DNA of 13,078 nt from Chloroflexota bacterium (GTDB lineage Bacteria > Chloroflexota > Dehalococcoidia > Lucifugimonadales > Lucifugimonadaceae), in contig PCAX01000054.1 of NCBI GenBank assembly GCA_002730795.1, positions 1 through 13,078 on the forward strand, in the 5' to 3' direction. A model generated the notes under the pieces. That model saw only the letters and a program-made list of their open reading frames with translations. It did no database searches and had not been told where the DNA came from. The position numbers and the translations under genes were made by a program. Positions 1-8,044 of this stretch are shown here, one piece after another; positions within the stretch are counted from its first letter, which is position 1, and every line of letters starts with the position of its first letter.

Positions 1-1444
1 GCATGAAGACCATATAGGAGCGGTTCCTTATCTTCTGGACCACGTCAATGTCCCAATCTATGCTCCACCATTTGCAAGTGAATTGATTAAAAAAAAGCTA
101 AAAAGAAGTAGAATCAATCAAAAATTAGATCTGATGCCAATAACGATTGGAGATCAAAAAAAAATAGGAGAATTTTTTGTTGAATGGTTTAGTGTGTGTC
201 ATTCCATTCCAGATTCCACTGGTTTGTTAATAGATACTCCAAAGGGAAAAATTATCCACACGGGTGATTTTAAAATTGATCATAACCCAATCCTTGGGAA
301 TCCTTCAAACCTTGCCGAATTAGCCAACATTAGCTCGCCTGAAGTGTTGTTGTTAATGGCGGATTCAACGAACGCTGATGATGAAGGATATTCGGGATCG
401 GATCGAGAAGTTTTTACAAGTTTATTACATTTGATATCTAATGCAAAAGGCAGGGTGTTTATATCTAGTTTCGCTTCCCATATAGCCAGAATTCAAATGG
501 TTTTTCTAATAGCAAAATTATGTAACAGAAAGGTTGCTTTTTCCGGTAGAAGCATGATAGACAACGCCAAAATAAGTCAAGAACTTGGGCATTTAAGTAT
601 TCCTGACGGAGTAAAAATAACACTCCCCCAAGCACTCAGTCTATCTAAAGATCAGGTCATAATTATTACTACAGGCAGTCAGGGTGAACCAACGTCATCT
701 CTTGTCAAAATGGCTTCCAAAACTCACAAAGAAATTAAAATAAAAAAAGGTGACACAATAATTATTTCGGCTAGTATTATCCCAGGAAATGAAATCAAAG
801 TTTATGACGCAATAGACAATCTCGTCCGACAGGGGGCTCAGGTAATAACCAACAGTCAGGCAAAAACCCATGCATCAGGTCACGCAAGTAGCGAGGAACT
901 GAGATTATTAATAAACCTGCTAAATCCTCACTATTTTGTACCAATCCACGGAGATTACAGAATGTTGAAAGCCAATCTTAATTTAGCGATAGAGTGTGGG
1001 GTGCATGAAAAAAACGGGTTTTTATTGACGGACGGTGATGTCCTAGAAATCACCGCCAAAAAAGGTCAAATAGTAGACAAAATTCCTATTGGAGAAAATT
1101 ATATTGATGGTAACGGTATGGGGGACGACGATGGTACCATTTTTGAGGAAAGAATTAAATTATCAAAAGAAGGGATAGTGGTCATTTCATTTGGTAAAAA
1201 CAAATTTTCCGGAAAGTTAATAACATCTATGACTATTACTTCAGTAGGTTTTAAAAATTCTGAAAGTACAACCCTGATATTCCAAGATCTCAAAAATGAG
1301 TTAAAACAGTTGCTTGACCAAAGGGAAGATGAACTTCTACATTTAAAGGAAATTAAAAGAATTATAGAAAATAAAACTGTCGACTTTATTTACAAACGTA
1401 CAAAAAAACGACCGATAGTAGTTATTACTAATCTTGACATATAA
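1..1444 (+). CDS. rnj: Ribonuclease J, 5'-truncated by the window edge
   Basis: Metallo-beta-lactamase/beta-CASP ribonuclease that in this family matures and degrades RNA in the cytoplasm, as 5'-3' exonuclease and endonuclease. The reading frame is open from base 2, so the first visible residues are HEDHIG, part of the zinc-binding HxHxDH motif. About 480 residues are present, so roughly 75 N-terminal residues of a ~555-residue family protein are missing. Visible in order: the TGDFKID metal-ligand segment, the MADSTNAD segment, the beta-CASP signature around SSFASHIARIQ and TTGSQGEP, then HASGHAS and PIHGDYRML, which supply further active-site histidines. The C-terminal ~100 residues match the extra RNase J domain, with a basic tail. 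The stop codon lies inside the start of ftsK. A TTG at base 83 is internal and not the true start. Family assignment is secure; J1 versus J2 cannot be decided. Confidence 0.95.
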   Translation, partial: HEDHIGAVPYLLDHVNVPIYAPPFASELIKKKLKRSRINQKLDLMPITIGDQKKIGEFFVEWFSVCHSIPDSTGLLIDTPKGKIIHTGDFKIDHNPILGNPSNLAELANISSPEVLLLMADSTNADDEGYSGSDREVFTSLLHLISNAKGRVFISSFASHIARIQMVFLIAKLCNRKVAFSGRSMIDNAKISQELGHLSIPDGVKITLPQALSLSKDQVIIITTGSQGEPTSSLVKMASKTHKEIKIKKGDTIIISASIIPGNEIKVYDAIDNLVRQGAQVITNSQAKTHASGHASSEELRLLINLLNPHYFVPIHGDYRMLKANLNLAIECGVHEKNGFLLTDGDVLEITAKKGQIVDKIPIGENYIDGNGMGDDDGTIFEERIKLSKEGIVVISFGKNKFSGKLITSMTITSVGFKNSESTTLIFQDLKNELKQLLDQREDELLHLKEIKRIIENKTVDFIYKRTKKRPIVVITNLDI

Positions 1445-3617
1445 AACAACAAAACCAAAAAACAACTATCTATCTTTTCTGCGTTCATTTAAATTTTGGT
1501 TCATTTTCTTATCAACAAGTTTTATTTTCGCTGGTGGTGCTTATTTTTACAAAACCCTTCTTTCCGTTTTGGGAGCATCGGCAATCATAGTAGTAATCTA
1601 TATATTTCCTATGACCTATTTAGCGATATTTCATATCGGTGTGTTATTGAAAAAGTGGCGATTGGTGATAATAGGATTATGCTTATCGATAGCCATAATA
1701 ATTGTAATGGGTGTACTTCCCCCATTGAAATCCTTCGGAAATACCGGTGAATCACTGGGGGGAACTTTATCAATTATTCTTGCGAGAGAACCTTTCTACT
1801 GGAATCAATATAATTATTCAAATTGGCATTGGGCTCAAGCCTTCCTCCGAATAATAATTATATTAGGAATAGGATCTTTTATCGTAACTCCTAAAAGGGT
1901 TGCCTCAATTGGAACATTTTTATTTCGAAATCTTATCCAAAACACTAAAAGGGTTAAAGGAATATATAACCTAGTTTCAATCTCAAAATTAAAAATTTTA
2001 GATAGTATCGCGAAAACAAAGGTAAACAAAACAACGAATCAACAAATAATTCCTGAACGAAAACACCCGAAAATCGATTATATAGATGAAGAACCTTCAC
2101 ACCCTAAACCGATTAATTTTGAAGAAACTTTAGATGTTTGGAACGACGATCCAAAAGTAAAACGAAAAAAAGCTCCAATAAACGATTATAGCTCGGTCAT
2201 TAATTTTAATTGGCAATACCCAGATCTAAACCTATTGGAAACAGCCCCAATACACGGAATTAATTACAAAGAACTTGAAGAAACAAGTATTTTAATTGAA
2301 AAATCATTAGAACAGCACGGAATAGAAGTAACGGTTGATTCAGACTACGTAAAATCCGGACCCACAGTTACCATGTACGGATTAAAACCCGGCTGGAAAG
2401 GCAACTCTCAGTCGGGGGGACAAAGAGTTAGAGTAGACGCAATACTTAATCGGGAAAAAGATTTGGCACTGGCACTAGCAAGTCCTAGCATTCGATTCGA
2501 GGCACCTGTACCTGGCGAATCAGTAGTTGGGATTGAAGTTCCGAATAAAGAGCCAGAAAAAGTCACTATGAGATCTATTATTGACATGGATGAATGGAAG
2601 AAATTTCAGAAAGAATCGGCACTACCCGTACCATTGGGTATAGGAACCGGTGGCAACCCAATCATGTGTGATTTGGCTAGAATGCCCCACACTCTCATTG
2701 CTGGTTCAACAGGTTCAGGTAAAAGTGTTTGCATGAACTCTATTATTACTGGTCTGACTATATCTCTAGATCCTACTCAGGTCCGTTTGGTCATGCTAGA
2801 TCCTAAACGAGTAGAATTAACTCCATATCAAGGTATACCTCATCTGTATACCGACGTAGTGGTTGACACTGAACGAGCAGTAACCATTCTTAGGTCCATG
2901 GTGGAAGAAATGATGTCCAGATTTAAACTATTGGAAGAGGCAGGCGTAAAAAATATAGCCTCTTATAATGCTAAAACAAATCAAAGAATGCCATATCTGG
3001 TTGTTCTCGTGGATGAACTCGCCGATCTTATGTTAACCGCAGCAGGCGAAGTTGAAAGATTACTCGTAAGACTCGCTCAACTGGGGCGGGCTACAGGCGT
3101 ACATCTAGTTGTAGCTACTCAAAGACCTTCAGTTGATGTGGTAACCGGATTAATAAAAGCAAATTTTCCCAGCCGTATATCATTTTCAGTGATGTCTCAA
3201 ATTGACTCCAGAACAATTTTAGACACTCCTGGAGCAGAAAAACTTCTTGGACGTGGAGATATGCTTTATATGCCCGTGGATAGATCTAAACCTTATAGGG
3301 TACAAGGTATATTTCTGTCCGATAGGGAAATTGAAGCCATAGTTGGGCATTGGAAATCCCAATCAGGCCCGGATCTTCCGGAATTGGTAGTGACTAACAA
3401 TACAAACCATACACCGGATATTACGTCGGAATTATCTACGGATTCATTATATGAACGAGCAGTAGAATTAGCTGAATCACAAAGAACTTTATCCGTCTCT
3501 TTGTTACAGAGACGACTCCGAATTGGTTACCCACGGGCGGCACGTTTAATGGATGAATTAGAAGACACGGGGATTGTGGGACAAGGCGAAGCAGGAAAAC
3601 CAAGACCTGTATTATAA
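1434..3617 (+). CDS. ftsK: DNA translocase FtsK/SpoIIIE
   Basis: Septum-associated ATPase that pumps chromosomal DNA during division and, in the FtsK family, promotes dimer resolution near the terminus. The 727-residue protein has about four hydrophobic membrane segments (near residues 22-39, 42-72, 77-95 and 136-151), a charged linker to ~260, then the motor. Walker A is GSTGSGKS (424-431) and Walker B is LVVLVDELADLM (522-533). The C-terminal winged-helix gamma domain (about 668-727, with RRLRIGYPRAARLMDELE) is the part that reads polar DNA sequences in relatives. The linker is short compared with E. coli FtsK, as in SpoIIIE-like proteins. The chosen start is a TTG overlapping the RNase J stop by 11 bp, which suggests translational coupling. 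No good Shine-Dalgarno precedes it, but later starts would remove membrane segments. The exact start is uncertain; the function is not. Confidence 0.95.
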   Translation: MTYKTTKPKNNYLSFLRSFKFWFIFLSTSFIFAGGAYFYKTLLSVLGASAIIVVIYIFPMTYLAIFHIGVLLKKWRLVIIGLCLSIAIIIVMGVLPPLKSFGNTGESLGGTLSIILAREPFYWNQYNYSNWHWAQAFLRIIIILGIGSFIVTPKRVASIGTFLFRNLIQNTKRVKGIYNLVSISKLKILDSIAKTKVNKTTNQQIIPERKHPKIDYIDEEPSHPKPINFEETLDVWNDDPKVKRKKAPINDYSSVINFNWQYPDLNLLETAPIHGINYKELEETSILIEKSLEQHGIEVTVDSDYVKSGPTVTMYGLKPGWKGNSQSGGQRVRVDAILNREKDLALALASPSIRFEAPVPGESVVGIEVPNKEPEKVTMRSIIDMDEWKKFQKESALPVPLGIGTGGNPIMCDLARMPHTLIAGSTGSGKSVCMNSIITGLTISLDPTQVRLVMLDPKRVELTPYQGIPHLYTDVVVDTERAVTILRSMVEEMMSRFKLLEEAGVKNIASYNAKTNQRMPYLVVLVDELADLMLTAAGEVERLLVRLAQLGRATGVHLVVATQRPSVDVVTGLIKANFPSRISFSVMSQIDSRTILDTPGAEKLLGRGDMLYMPVDRSKPYRVQGIFLSDREIEAIVGHWKSQSGPDLPELVVTNNTNHTPDITSELSTDSLYERAVELAESQRTLSVSLLQRRLRIGYPRAARLMDELEDTGIVGQGEAGKPRPVL

Positions 3618-3684
3618 AAATCTTACTTTCCTCGTACCAAAGCGGTAAAATTAGTTTACAAAAACTTCAACCTAATAATTAGCG

Positions 3685-5466
3685 ATGTCAAATCAAACTA
3701 GCTTTAATCCCACTGAAAATAACGAATATTTGGACAATTCTATAAACTTAGAAAAACCCCATACGTCATGCCTAATTTGTAACGAAAATTTAACCAGCTC
3801 ATCTTTATATAGAAGGCTCCGAGTATGCCCATCCTGCAGATATCACTATAGTATTACTGCCAGACGTAAAATAGCTATGGTAGCGGAAAAGGGAACTTTT
3901 AAAGAAATTAACAAATGGGTGGAATCAAACGATCCGTTGAAATTCTCTCCAAAATTATCTTATAAAAAACGTATCGCTCAAGATCAAGTGAGAACAAAAT
4001 TAAACGAAGCCGTAATTACAGGTACCTGTAGGGTCGGAGGATCTAACATCGTATTGGTAGTTTTAGATTCAGGTTTCATGGGGGGAAGTATGGGACTCGT
4101 AGTGGGTGAAAAAGTATCTTTAGCATTGGAGTACGCTGCTAAAAAGAATATTCCTGCTGTAGCACTAGTGACTTCCGCAGGGAAGCGTATTCAGGAAGGG
4201 ATTTTATCTTTGACCCAAATGGCGAAAACCGTCATCGCCGCAAAAAAAATCAAAGACAAAAAAGTTCCTTTTTTGGTCCATTTGGGAAACCCTTGCACTG
4301 GGCAGGTATTATCTAGCTTCGCTTCAATGGGCGATATCATCCTAGCTGAACCACAAGCTCATGTGGGTCTCTCATCTTTAGGAGAATTAAGAGAGATAGA
4401 AGGGAAACATATAGATTCAGAGCATGTTTCCGAAACATATTTTAAACATGGTCACATAGATAAAATAGTAGAACGACCACAATTAAAAAATCAAATAACT
4501 ATACTTTTGGATCTTATTTCTCCAAGCTTTACGTTGGAGCGAAAAAAAGAACCAACAACCAAGAAAATACCCGTTTTACAAAAAGATCCCTGGGAAACAG
4601 TTAAATTGGCGCGCCGGGGAGACAGACCCGATTCAAAATTCTATATTACACAAATATTTTCGGATTTCATTGAATTACATGGTGATAGGATATCTGGCGA
4701 TGATGATTCAGTAATCCTGGGAGTTGGCCGTATTGAAGGTCAATCGGCAATAGTCGCGGCACAACAAAAAACTGTAACATCACCTGAAACATACGATCCG
4801 TTAAGGGCGGGACAAATCACGCCAGAGGGCTTCAGGAAGGCACAAAGAGGAGCTAAAATGGCGGAAACTTTTGGACTACCATTTATTACTTTAATAGATA
4901 CTGCCGGACCTAAATTGGGGATAGCAATGGAATACAAAGGAATAGCAGGCGCAATAGCCTCAATGATTAATCAACTCTCCACCATAAAAACACGGACCAT
5001 CTCCGTTATTATAGGTGAGGGAGGCTCTGAAGCAGCTTTGGCATTTGGTATATCGGACAGAGTTTTAATGATGGAGAATGCAATTTACACTCAAATTTCG
5101 CCAGAATTAGGAGCGCGGACAGAAATGAATGAAACACAAGGTACCTATGACATAGCTGGAGCTTTAAAATTGACCTCATTTGACTGCTTGGACATGGGAA
5201 TAATTGATGGAATTATTAATGAACCAACTGGGGGGGCTCATCTACATCCGACAGAATCAGCAAGACTTTTGAAAATGATTTTAATCGACGAAATTTCAGA
5301 ACTCAATCAAAAAAATAACTATACTAATATTAAAAGAAGGTACAAAAAATTTAGAAATATCGGAGATTACAACAACAAACGTGGAACGGCGCTAAAAAAC
5401 GAAATATCCGTTTGGAGGAAGGGGATTTCGGTAGGATTAAAGTCGTTCAGGGAATCGAAAGATTGA
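3685..5466 (+). CDS. accDA: Fused acetyl-CoA carboxylase carboxyltransferase, beta (AccD) plus alpha (AccA)
   Basis: Transfers the carboxyl group from carboxybiotin-BCCP to acetyl-CoA to give malonyl-CoA, the first committed step of fatty acid synthesis, in the cytoplasm. One 593-residue chain carries both normally separate subunits. The AccD half (about 25-280) begins with a four-cysteine zinc finger (C29, C32, C48, C51) and has GGSMGLVVG (133-141) and EGILSLTQMAKT. The AccA half (about 300-560) begins DPWETVKLARRGDRP and contains ELHGDR (330-335), PEGFRKAQR (380-388) and GEGGSEAAL (444-452). Two usual motifs are altered: SGGAR in AccD is SAGKR (164-168) and SGGAL in AccA is SEAAL (448-452). 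DTPGAYPG is also replaced by DTAGPKLG (405-412). The order and the DAGP-like segment recall actinobacterial AccD3-type fusions. It starts with ATG 67 bp after ftsK. Acyl-CoA specificity cannot be read from sequence. Confidence 0.88.
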   Translation: MSNQTSFNPTENNEYLDNSINLEKPHTSCLICNENLTSSSLYRRLRVCPSCRYHYSITARRKIAMVAEKGTFKEINKWVESNDPLKFSPKLSYKKRIAQDQVRTKLNEAVITGTCRVGGSNIVLVVLDSGFMGGSMGLVVGEKVSLALEYAAKKNIPAVALVTSAGKRIQEGILSLTQMAKTVIAAKKIKDKKVPFLVHLGNPCTGQVLSSFASMGDIILAEPQAHVGLSSLGELREIEGKHIDSEHVSETYFKHGHIDKIVERPQLKNQITILLDLISPSFTLERKKEPTTKKIPVLQKDPWETVKLARRGDRPDSKFYITQIFSDFIELHGDRISGDDDSVILGVGRIEGQSAIVAAQQKTVTSPETYDPLRAGQITPEGFRKAQRGAKMAETFGLPFITLIDTAGPKLGIAMEYKGIAGAIASMINQLSTIKTRTISVIIGEGGSEAALAFGISDRVLMMENAIYTQISPELGARTEMNETQGTYDIAGALKLTSFDCLDMGIIDGIINEPTGGAHLHPTESARLLKMILIDEISELNQKNNYTNIKRRYKKFRNIGDYNNKRGTALKNEISVWRKGISVGLKSFRESKD

Positions 5467-5467
5467 A

Positions 5468-5480
5468 GAGTATAATACTC
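5468..5480. repeat. Perfect 13-bp palindrome in the convergent junction
   Basis: GAGTAT and ATACTC flank a single central A. The element fills most of the 17-bp gap between the accDA stop and the stop of the opposing HAD gene. As RNA it could form only about a 5-bp stem with a 3-nt loop, AT-rich and without a clear T-run on either side. It may be a weak bidirectional terminator or a chance palindrome. The position is suggestive; the structure is not strong. Confidence 0.3.
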
Positions 5481-5483
5481 AAT

Positions 5484-6230
5484 TTAAAGAATAAACTCGT
5501 TTATCGCGTCAACGAGCCCATCACATCCAACCGAACCAGTTACAAAAGTAGCTTTTTGTTTTACTTCCGGAATGGACTGTCCCATAGCAACTGATGTACC
5601 TACAACTTTAAACATATCCAAATCATTTGATCCATCTCCAATTGCCATTAGCGATTTTGCATCTACTTCTATGTACTCGGCCACTTTGAGAATAGCGGAT
5701 CCTTTGTTGATTTTCCGTTTCGTAAAATTTGCATACCACTCTCCCCTACTCCCTACTGAAACAACACCATCTACCCTATCGGTGGATAATTCGTTGCACC
5801 AATCATGAGCCTCTATCCGATCTCTTAATTCAACAGTAATGGCGGAGATTTCCCATAAATTAATATCGTCAACACACGTTAACAACCTACCCGATTCTCC
5901 CGCAAAAAACAATTTTGAATTTAAACTTATTTTTTTTACTATTCTTTTGGCTTCTATTTCACAAATAGTAGCCTCATAAAGTACATGTCCCGACACTGGG
6001 TCCAAAATCCTCGCTCCATTATCAGAAATTTGAGGGTAGGATAAGCCGAATAATCTAGCAAAATGGGACACATCCTCATGCATTCGGCCAGATGCTAGAG
6101 ATACAGGAATTTTTTCCGCCGCCAATTTTATCGAATTTAGGACGTTTTGATTTGGTATTTCATTAGACGATAGAGCTGTTCCATCAAGATCTATAAAAAG
6201 ACCAAGCGGTTTTTCGATATTTTTTTGCAA
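5484..6230 (-). CDS. HAD-superfamily phosphatase, Cof-like (subclass IIB)
   Basis: Magnesium-dependent phosphomonoesterase of the haloacid dehalogenase fold, cytoplasmic. All four HAD motifs are visible in the 248 residues: DLDGT with nucleophile D14 and general acid D16; SGR with S47; K176 in the KINKGSAI segment; and GDGSNDLDM (198-206) with metal ligands D199 and D203. A cap between about 80 and 170 separates motifs II and III, as in class IIB, and the N-x-DNGA segment (69-73) is typical of Cof proteins. At 248 residues it is a little shorter than the usual ~270. The start is a TTG at 6230-6228, with an upstream in-frame stop a few codons away. It is divergent from thiG and convergent with accDA. 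E. coli Cof acts on the thiamine intermediate HMP-PP, so a thiamine-related substrate is possible, but sugar phosphates and other substrates are equally known in the family. Confidence 0.85.
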   Translation of the reverse strand: MQKNIEKPLGLFIDLDGTALSSNEIPNQNVLNSIKLAAEKIPVSLASGRMHEDVSHFARLFGLSYPQISDNGARILDPVSGHVLYEATICEIEAKRIVKKISLNSKLFFAGESGRLLTCVDDINLWEISAITVELRDRIEAHDWCNELSTDRVDGVVSVGSRGEWYANFTKRKINKGSAILKVAEYIEVDAKSLMAIGDGSNDLDMFKVVGTSVAMGQSIPEVKQKATFVTGSVGCDGLVDAINEFIL

Positions 6231-6412
6231 TATAGTTACAATCTTTCAATCTGTTTAAATCCCCAATTCCTATACATGTTAGGTTTATTTTGAGTTAATT
6301 CGGTGATAGAACTCTTATTTGTAAGGTTTTTTGTTACACATTATCCTAAGTAAAATTAAATTAATTACAAAATTACACATAACACTTTATGGGGGAAGTT
6401 TAAATATAACTT
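6231..6412. promoter_or_regulatory. Divergent control region between the HAD gene and thiG
   Basis: An AT-rich 182-bp gap that must hold promoters for both directions. The best rightward candidate is TTGAGT (6290-6295), a 17-bp spacer, then TCTTAT (6313-6318); each hexamer matches consensus at four of six positions. This would give thiG a leader of roughly 90 nt. No convincing leftward promoter was found. A purine run GGGGGAAG (6391-6398) lies about 14 bases before the thiG ATG and could be a distant ribosome binding site. The conserved CUGAGA and double-hairpin pattern of the TPP riboswitch was not found on either strand. Confidence 0.35.
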
Positions 6413-7192
6413 ATGGAAGATTTACTAAACATCGCCAATAAAACATTTAATTCTAGATTGATGACGGGAACAGGTAAACATAAAACTGTGAACGATCTTC
6501 TCCAAGCTGTAAATTTATCTGAAACTGAAATAATAACCGTAGCTATAAGACGACTAGATCTAAACAATCCTCGTAAAAAAACAATCCTTGACCACTTAGA
6601 CTGGAGCAAATATCAAATATTACCAAATACTGCTGGGTCTCGAACGGCCAAGGAAGCAATCTTTACTGCTAAAATGGCCCGTGAGGTAACGGGGTCTAAT
6701 TGGATAAAGATAGAAGTGATACCGGATTTGGATTATCTGTTACCAGATCCTATTGGAACGGTAGAAGCAGCGGAAGAGTTAATAAAACAGGATTTTATTT
6801 GTCTCCCCTATATTGGGGCGGATCCAGTTCTAGCAAAACGATTGGAGGAGCTTGGCTGCGCTACAGTAATGCCACTCGGATCGCCTATAGGATCAGGACG
6901 GGGTATTTTAACAAAAGAAGAGATAAAAATAATAATTGAACAATCTTCAGTACCAGTCGTCGTAGATGCCGGTATTGGAGTCCCTTCTGATGCAGCTGCG
7001 GTCATGGAAATGGGAGCAGACGCCGTTCTGGTAAACACAGCGATCGCCCAATCATCTAACCCAGGGTTAATGGCTGAGGCGTTTAAACAGGGTGTAACCG
7101 CTGGTAGGAAAGCATATTTAGCCGGAAGAATGCCAATTAAAGAAACAGCTGTGCCTAGTAGTCCAACTGAAGGGGTATCAAAACCTGCATAG
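6413..7192 (+). CDS. thiG: Thiazole synthase ThiG
   Basis: Makes the thiazole phosphate half of thiamine from 1-deoxyxylulose 5-phosphate, dehydroglycine and the ThiS thiocarboxylate, in the cytoplasm. The 259-residue length is normal. The TIM-barrel family signatures are clear: SRLMTGTGK near the N-terminus, NTAGSRTAKEA (72-82), the Schiff-base lysine K99 in WIKIEVIPD, the strand MPLGSPIGSGRGI (153-165), and the phosphate-binding VVVDAGIGVPSDAA (182-195) followed by GADAVLVNTAIA. ATG at 6413 is the only start that keeps the conserved N-terminus. It leads a tight cluster with a TenI/ThiE-like gene and thiS, its functional partner. It is the most confidently assigned member of the cluster. Confidence 0.96.
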   Translation: MEDLLNIANKTFNSRLMTGTGKHKTVNDLLQAVNLSETEIITVAIRRLDLNNPRKKTILDHLDWSKYQILPNTAGSRTAKEAIFTAKMAREVTGSNWIKIEVIPDLDYLLPDPIGTVEAAEELIKQDFICLPYIGADPVLAKRLEELGCATVMPLGSPIGSGRGILTKEEIKIIIEQSSVPVVVDAGIGVPSDAAAVMEMGADAVLVNTAIAQSSNPGLMAEAFKQGVTAGRKAYLAGRMPIKETAVPSSPTEGVSKPA

Positions 7193-7197
7193 GAAAA

Positions 7198-7821
7198 ATG
7201 AACAAAATTCTTCCGAAAAAAATTCTATGTTTTATCACGCCCTGTCGTCACGGAACAAAAAAAAGGACTTCTATGATCGCGTCAATTCAAGCAGCAATTG
7301 ACGGAGGTGTAAACATGGTTCAAATACGACAAAAAGATGCTAATTACGAAGAACTAATTAATTTTACAAACATGGTCTTAAAACTGGTAAAAAATACTAC
7401 ACTAATTATGGTAAATTCTGAAACACCCATAAATATTCATGGTATTGCGGGCACTCATTTTCCTGAAAAAACAGACTCTAAAACCCTATATTCATGGCCT
7501 CAAAATAAAATTTATGGTCAATCAGTACACAGTGTTATATCAGCAAAAATAGCCGAAATAAATAAAATAAATTATGTAATTGCTGGCACAATATTCCCAT
7601 CAAGTTCTCACCCAAAGGGTCTGATTTCGGGAACAAAGTTAATTCGAGATATTTCCAAAGAAATATCTATACCTGTGATAGGTATTGGAGGAATCACGCA
7701 AAATAATGCTATGCAAGTTATTGAGTCTGGGGCAAGTGGCATTGCCGTGATTTCATCAATATCCAAATATAAAGACACATATAAAGCATCAAAATTGCTG
7801 GCTGATGCAATTGGTATTTAA
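7198..7821 (+). CDS. ThiE/TenI-family protein, probably thiazole tautomerase TenI-like
   Basis: The family includes thiamine-phosphate synthase (ThiE) and the thiazole tautomerase TenI, both cytoplasmic TIM barrels. This 207-residue protein keeps VQIRQKD (41-47), YGQSVHS (106-112), the GTIFPSSSHPKG loop (130-141) and the phosphate-binding PVIGIGGIT (159-167). The ThiE magnesium-site segment, usually NDD followed by a GQED motif, is degenerate here: N73 is followed by Ser and the second motif reads PEKTD. The SVHS segment and the shape of that middle region resemble B. subtilis TenI more than ThiE. However, the histidine that follows the glycine in the TenI loop is Thr131 here. AGGA four bases before the ATG is one of the few good ribosome binding sites in the window. 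Spacing is 5 bp after thiG and 16 bp before thiS. A divergent but active ThiE remains possible. Confidence 0.75.
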   Translation: MNKILPKKILCFITPCRHGTKKRTSMIASIQAAIDGGVNMVQIRQKDANYEELINFTNMVLKLVKNTTLIMVNSETPINIHGIAGTHFPEKTDSKTLYSWPQNKIYGQSVHSVISAKIAEINKINYVIAGTIFPSSSHPKGLISGTKLIRDISKEISIPVIGIGGITQNNAMQVIESGASGIAVISSISKYKDTYKASKLLADAIGI

Positions 7822-7837
7822 AAAGTAACACAATTTA

Positions 7838-8038
7838 ATGAACATTCAACTAAATGGAAAAATCCAACCAATAGAAGATTCAAAATCTCTTTCTGACTTG
7901 TTAGCCAAAATTAACCCTTCAAACATTTCAATTGCAGTAGCAGTAAATGGTGAAATAATTCCTAAAGATGATTATCCAAAAACTATTTTAAATGATATGG
8001 ATATCATTGAAGTAGTTCGCCCAGTGGGCGGTGGTTAA
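7838..8038 (+). CDS. thiS: Sulfur carrier protein ThiS
   Basis: Ubiquitin-fold carrier that is adenylated and thiocarboxylated at its C-terminal glycine and delivers sulfur to ThiG. The 66-residue length is normal. It starts with a beta-strand MNIQLNGK, contains the conserved VAVNGEIIP (34-42) and D-IIEVVRPVGGG (55-66), and ends in the required Gly-Gly. It lies 16 bp after the TenI-like gene and 6 bp before the transporter gene. No thiF-like activating enzyme is encoded in the window, so that must come from elsewhere, or a MoeB-type enzyme may serve. Confidence 0.95.
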   Translation: MNIQLNGKIQPIEDSKSLSDLLAKINPSNISIAVAVNGEIIPKDDYPKTILNDMDIIEVVRPVGGG

Positions 8039-8044
8039 TTATCC

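Noticed and set aside
4017..4030. 14-bp perfect palindrome TACAGGTACCTGTA inside accDA
   Set aside because: It lies in conserved coding sequence and is short enough to occur by chance; nothing nearby suggests an operator.
6320..6336. TGTAA...TTACA inverted repeat with a T-run in the HAD-thiG gap
   Set aside because: The 5-bp AT-rich stem spans a 9-base loop and the T-run is in the loop, so it is not a convincing terminator.
6389..6403. Four-codon ATG reading frame just ahead of thiG, a possible leader peptide
   Set aside because: It is too short, has no regulatory codons and no attenuator-like hairpins; its purine run fits better as part of a ribosome binding site.
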